The notes beneath the pieces were generated by a model. That model was not told the DNA's origin, searched no databases, and worked only from the letters and a program-made list of their open reading frames with translations. From positions 1 to 5,114 of the forward strand of contig JADYYC010000071.1 of NCBI GenBank assembly GCA_020853835.1: a stretch of 5,114 nt of DNA. Reading direction: 5' to 3'. The stretch comes from Anaerolineales bacterium. Its GTDB lineage: Bacteria > Chloroflexota > Anaerolineae > Anaerolineales > UBA4823. Positions 4,931-5,114 of this stretch are shown here, piece after piece. The translations under genes and the position numbers were made by a program. Within the stretch, counting starts at the first letter, position 1. Every line of letters begins with the position of its first letter.

Positions 4931-5114
4931 ATGGCGCAAATGACGGAAGAGATGAAAGATGTTGCGGCAAAGGCGCGCTTGTTCGCTATTGCCACGGCCA
5001 CGCCTGAAGGCAAGCCGAATGTAGTGCCGATCAGCTTTGCCAGGATCATCTCGGATGACGAATGGCTGTTGATGGACAATTTCATGGAGAAGACAGAGGC
5101 CAACCTGAAAGTCA
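4931..5114 (+). CDS. PPOX-family FMN-binding split-barrel protein, 3'-partial
   Basis: Only the first 61 residues are in the window. After a short helix (MAQMTEEMKDVAAKA) comes the typical split-barrel start: a strand RLFAIATAT, the turn PEGKPN, a strand VVPISFARII, an acidic turn SDDE, then WLLMDN and FMEKTEANLK. The pattern 'A(T)AT..G.PNVVPI' and the KTEAN segment belong to small pyridoxamine-phosphate-oxidase-like flavoproteins; KTEAN also occurs, as I recall, in the Desulfovibrio FMN-binding protein. Such proteins bind FMN as dimers and act as reductases, electron carriers or unknowns, so the name does not imply vitamin B6 synthesis. It is co-directional with the Mo-enzyme operon, 94 bases downstream, possibly in the same transcript. 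A role in supplying or taking electrons is speculation. Confidence 0.85.
   Translation, partial: MAQMTEEMKDVAAKARLFAIATATPEGKPNVVPISFARIISDDEWLLMDNFMEKTEANLKV

Overview
The window looks like part of a bacterial chromosome from an anaerobe that handles aromatic compounds. Coding parts are of moderate GC and one intergenic region is clearly AT-rich. The phylum cannot be fixed from sequence reading alone. The basis for 'anaerobe' is a two-gene operon whose products strongly resemble the two subunits of pyrogallol-phloroglucinol transhydroxylase (AthL/AthS, Pelobacter) and the related resorcinol hydroxylase (RhL/RhS, Azoarcus). These are cytoplasmic members of the DMSO reductase family of molybdopterin enzymes that act on polyhydroxylated benzenes.

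Layout, all genes on the + strand. (1) Positions 1-848: the 3' part of a regulator with an unusual architecture, a MerR-type DNA-binding domain fused to a complete TetR-type repressor. Its true start lies upstream of the window. (2) 849-1474: a 626-base intergenic region without a convincing gene. It is rich in dyads, with at least two sigma70-like promoters (1011-1039 and 1282-1310), each overlapped at its -10 by an inverted repeat. A Fur-box-like 7-1-7 palindrome, a 9-bp tandem repeat and several potential RNA stems are also present. (3) 1475-4015: the catalytic large subunit, 846 aa. (4) 4021-4836: the iron-sulfur small subunit, 271 aa, translationally coupled to the large subunit. (5) 4837-4930: a short spacer with two strong hairpins; the first has its T-tract on the minus strand. 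(6) 4931 to the window end: the start of a small FMN-binding split-barrel (PPOX-family) protein.

Inferred biology: the MerR-TetR regulator senses an aromatic or other small ligand and controls the downstream hydroxytransferase/hydroxylase operon through one or more dyads in the long intergenic region. The large subunit holds Mo-bis-MGD and the substrate; it lacks its own Fe-S cluster, and the small subunit carries up to four clusters plus a C-terminal beta-barrel domain. The substrate is not settled. Three of four active-site positions recalled from the Pelobacter enzyme are kept at a constant offset, but the fourth (Asp174) is Ile here. The third cluster site of the small subunit has an Asp in place of one Cys. 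Both features suggest a divergent member rather than a plain orthologue.
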